This document shows positions 5,741-6,260 of a stretch of 6,260 nt of DNA, piece by piece. This stretch comes from Acidobacteriota bacterium (lineage in GTDB: Bacteria; Acidobacteriota; Terriglobia; Terriglobales; Acidobacteriaceae). The DNA is taken from NCBI GenBank assembly GCA_021811745.1, contig JAJZNH010000162.1:1-6260 (forward strand). Direction: 5' to 3'. The position numbers and the translations under genes are program-made. The stretch's first letter is position 1; every line of letters begins with the position of its first letter. The notes beneath the pieces are model-generated. The model worked only from the letters and a program-made list of their open reading frames with translations. It made no database searches and had not been told where the DNA came from.

Positions 5741-6260
5741 TCACTGATCATTTCCTGCCGTGGCCGGCGGCTTAAGATACCGTTCAAAGTGCGCCAGAAT
5801 GCTGTTGTACAGATGTGTCCGCGCAATCGGCCCGGCGATTGAATGCGTCTTGCGCGGATAGATTTGCAAATCGTAGGGGATTCCGGCCTGGATCAGCTTC
5901 TGCACAAACTGCACGGTGTTCTCAAAGTGCACATTGTCGTCGCCGGTTCCGTGTACCAGCAGCAGTCGTCCCTTCAGATGCTCTGCTGAGTTGACTACCG
6001 AGAAAGTCTCGTATCCTGACTTGAACTCCGAGGGCTGGCTCATATAGCGCTCGGTATAAATTGAGTCGTAGTTACGCCAGTCGGTCACCGGCGCCACGGC
6101 GACACCGGCGCGGAAGCGATCCGAGTGCGTCATGGCATAGAGCGTAAAGCTGCCGCCCCAGCTCCAGCCCCACCATCCCATCCGTTTGGGGTCCAATTGC
6201 GGATACTTGGCCAGCGCCGCGTTGACCACAGCCAACTGGTCCTCAAGCTGCACGGATCCG
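5741..6260 (-). CDS. S9 family (dipeptidyl-peptidase IV-like) serine peptidase, C-terminal part
   Basis: Alpha/beta-hydrolase catalytic domain of a prolyl-oligopeptidase-family enzyme, which typically cleaves dipeptides from peptide N-termini; such bacterial enzymes are usually periplasmic. The last 172 residues are visible and the frame is open to the right edge, so the start and the N-terminal propeller lie outside. A GTG at 6253 is an internal valine (GSVQLEDQL) and not the start. The triad is complete: Ser in GWSWGG (visible residue 33), Asp in HGTGDDNVHFENT (second D of DD, about 108) and His in RKTHSIAG (about 139). HSIAGPIARTHLYNSILAHFERYL is typical of the DPP-IV subgroup. The stop is TGA at 5743-5741. 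The gene is followed by hairpins and then by the oppositely oriented small membrane gene, so it is probably its own transcription unit at this end. Confidence 0.93.
   Translation of the reverse strand, partial: GSVQLEDQLAVVNAALAKYPQLDPKRMGWWGWSWGGSFTLYAMTHSDRFRAGVAVAPVTDWRNYDSIYTERYMSQPSEFKSGYETFSVVNSAEHLKGRLLLVHGTGDDNVHFENTVQFVQKLIQAGIPYDLQIYPRKTHSIAGPIARTHLYNSILAHFERYLKPPATAGNDQ

Noticed and set aside
6251..6253. GTG at 6253 as start of the S9 peptidase
   Set aside because: The frame continues open to the window edge, and a catalytic-domain-only protein would lack the N-terminal propeller of the family.

Overview
The window reads as a stretch of a moderately GC-rich bacterial chromosome. 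The mix of genes suggests Acidobacteriota or a similar soil lineage: an adenosylcobalamin-dependent ribonucleotide reductase, a secreted PPC-domain protein, a Tat-exported propeller-type protein, a stand-alone Y-family polymerase and a DPP-IV-like S9 peptidase. That taxonomic guess is an inference from gene content, not from a marker gene. I found no mobile element, CRISPR array, tRNA or rRNA.

Layout from left to right. (1) 1-790, minus: N-terminal 263 codons of class II ribonucleotide reductase (nrdJ), cut by the left edge. Upstream lie a good sigma70-type promoter (TTGACA-N17-TATTTT, minus strand) and two NrdR-box-like 16-mers, one upstream of the -35 and one in the spacer. A leader of about 195 nt separates promoter and start. 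(2) 1043-1447: no convincing gene, one strong inverted repeat. (3) 1448-1996, minus: secreted PPC/DUF296-domain protein, with a short divergent promoter region to (4) 2252-3826, plus: Tat-exported protein with a propeller-like body and a C-terminal beta-sandwich module. (5) 3860-5239, minus: Y-family translesion polymerase, convergent with (4) across only 33 nt, where a small hairpin could terminate both. (6) 5240-5408: divergent regulatory region with two strong palindromes, one matching the Xanthomonadales-type LexA box TTAG-N6-TACTA. (7) 5409-5567, plus: a 52-residue one-helix membrane protein with a cysteine cluster. (8) 5741-6260, minus: C-terminal catalytic half of an S9 (DPP-IV-like) serine peptidase, cut by the right edge, with a terminator-like hairpin downstream.

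The genes do not form one pathway. Two regulatory stories stand out. Deoxynucleotide supply (nrdJ) appears to be under NrdR control. The translesion polymerase appears to be under LexA-like control from a palindrome that sits between it and the divergently transcribed cysteine-rich membrane microprotein. That pair, an SOS-type operator flanked by a polymerase and a small membrane protein, is the best candidate for something undescribed here.
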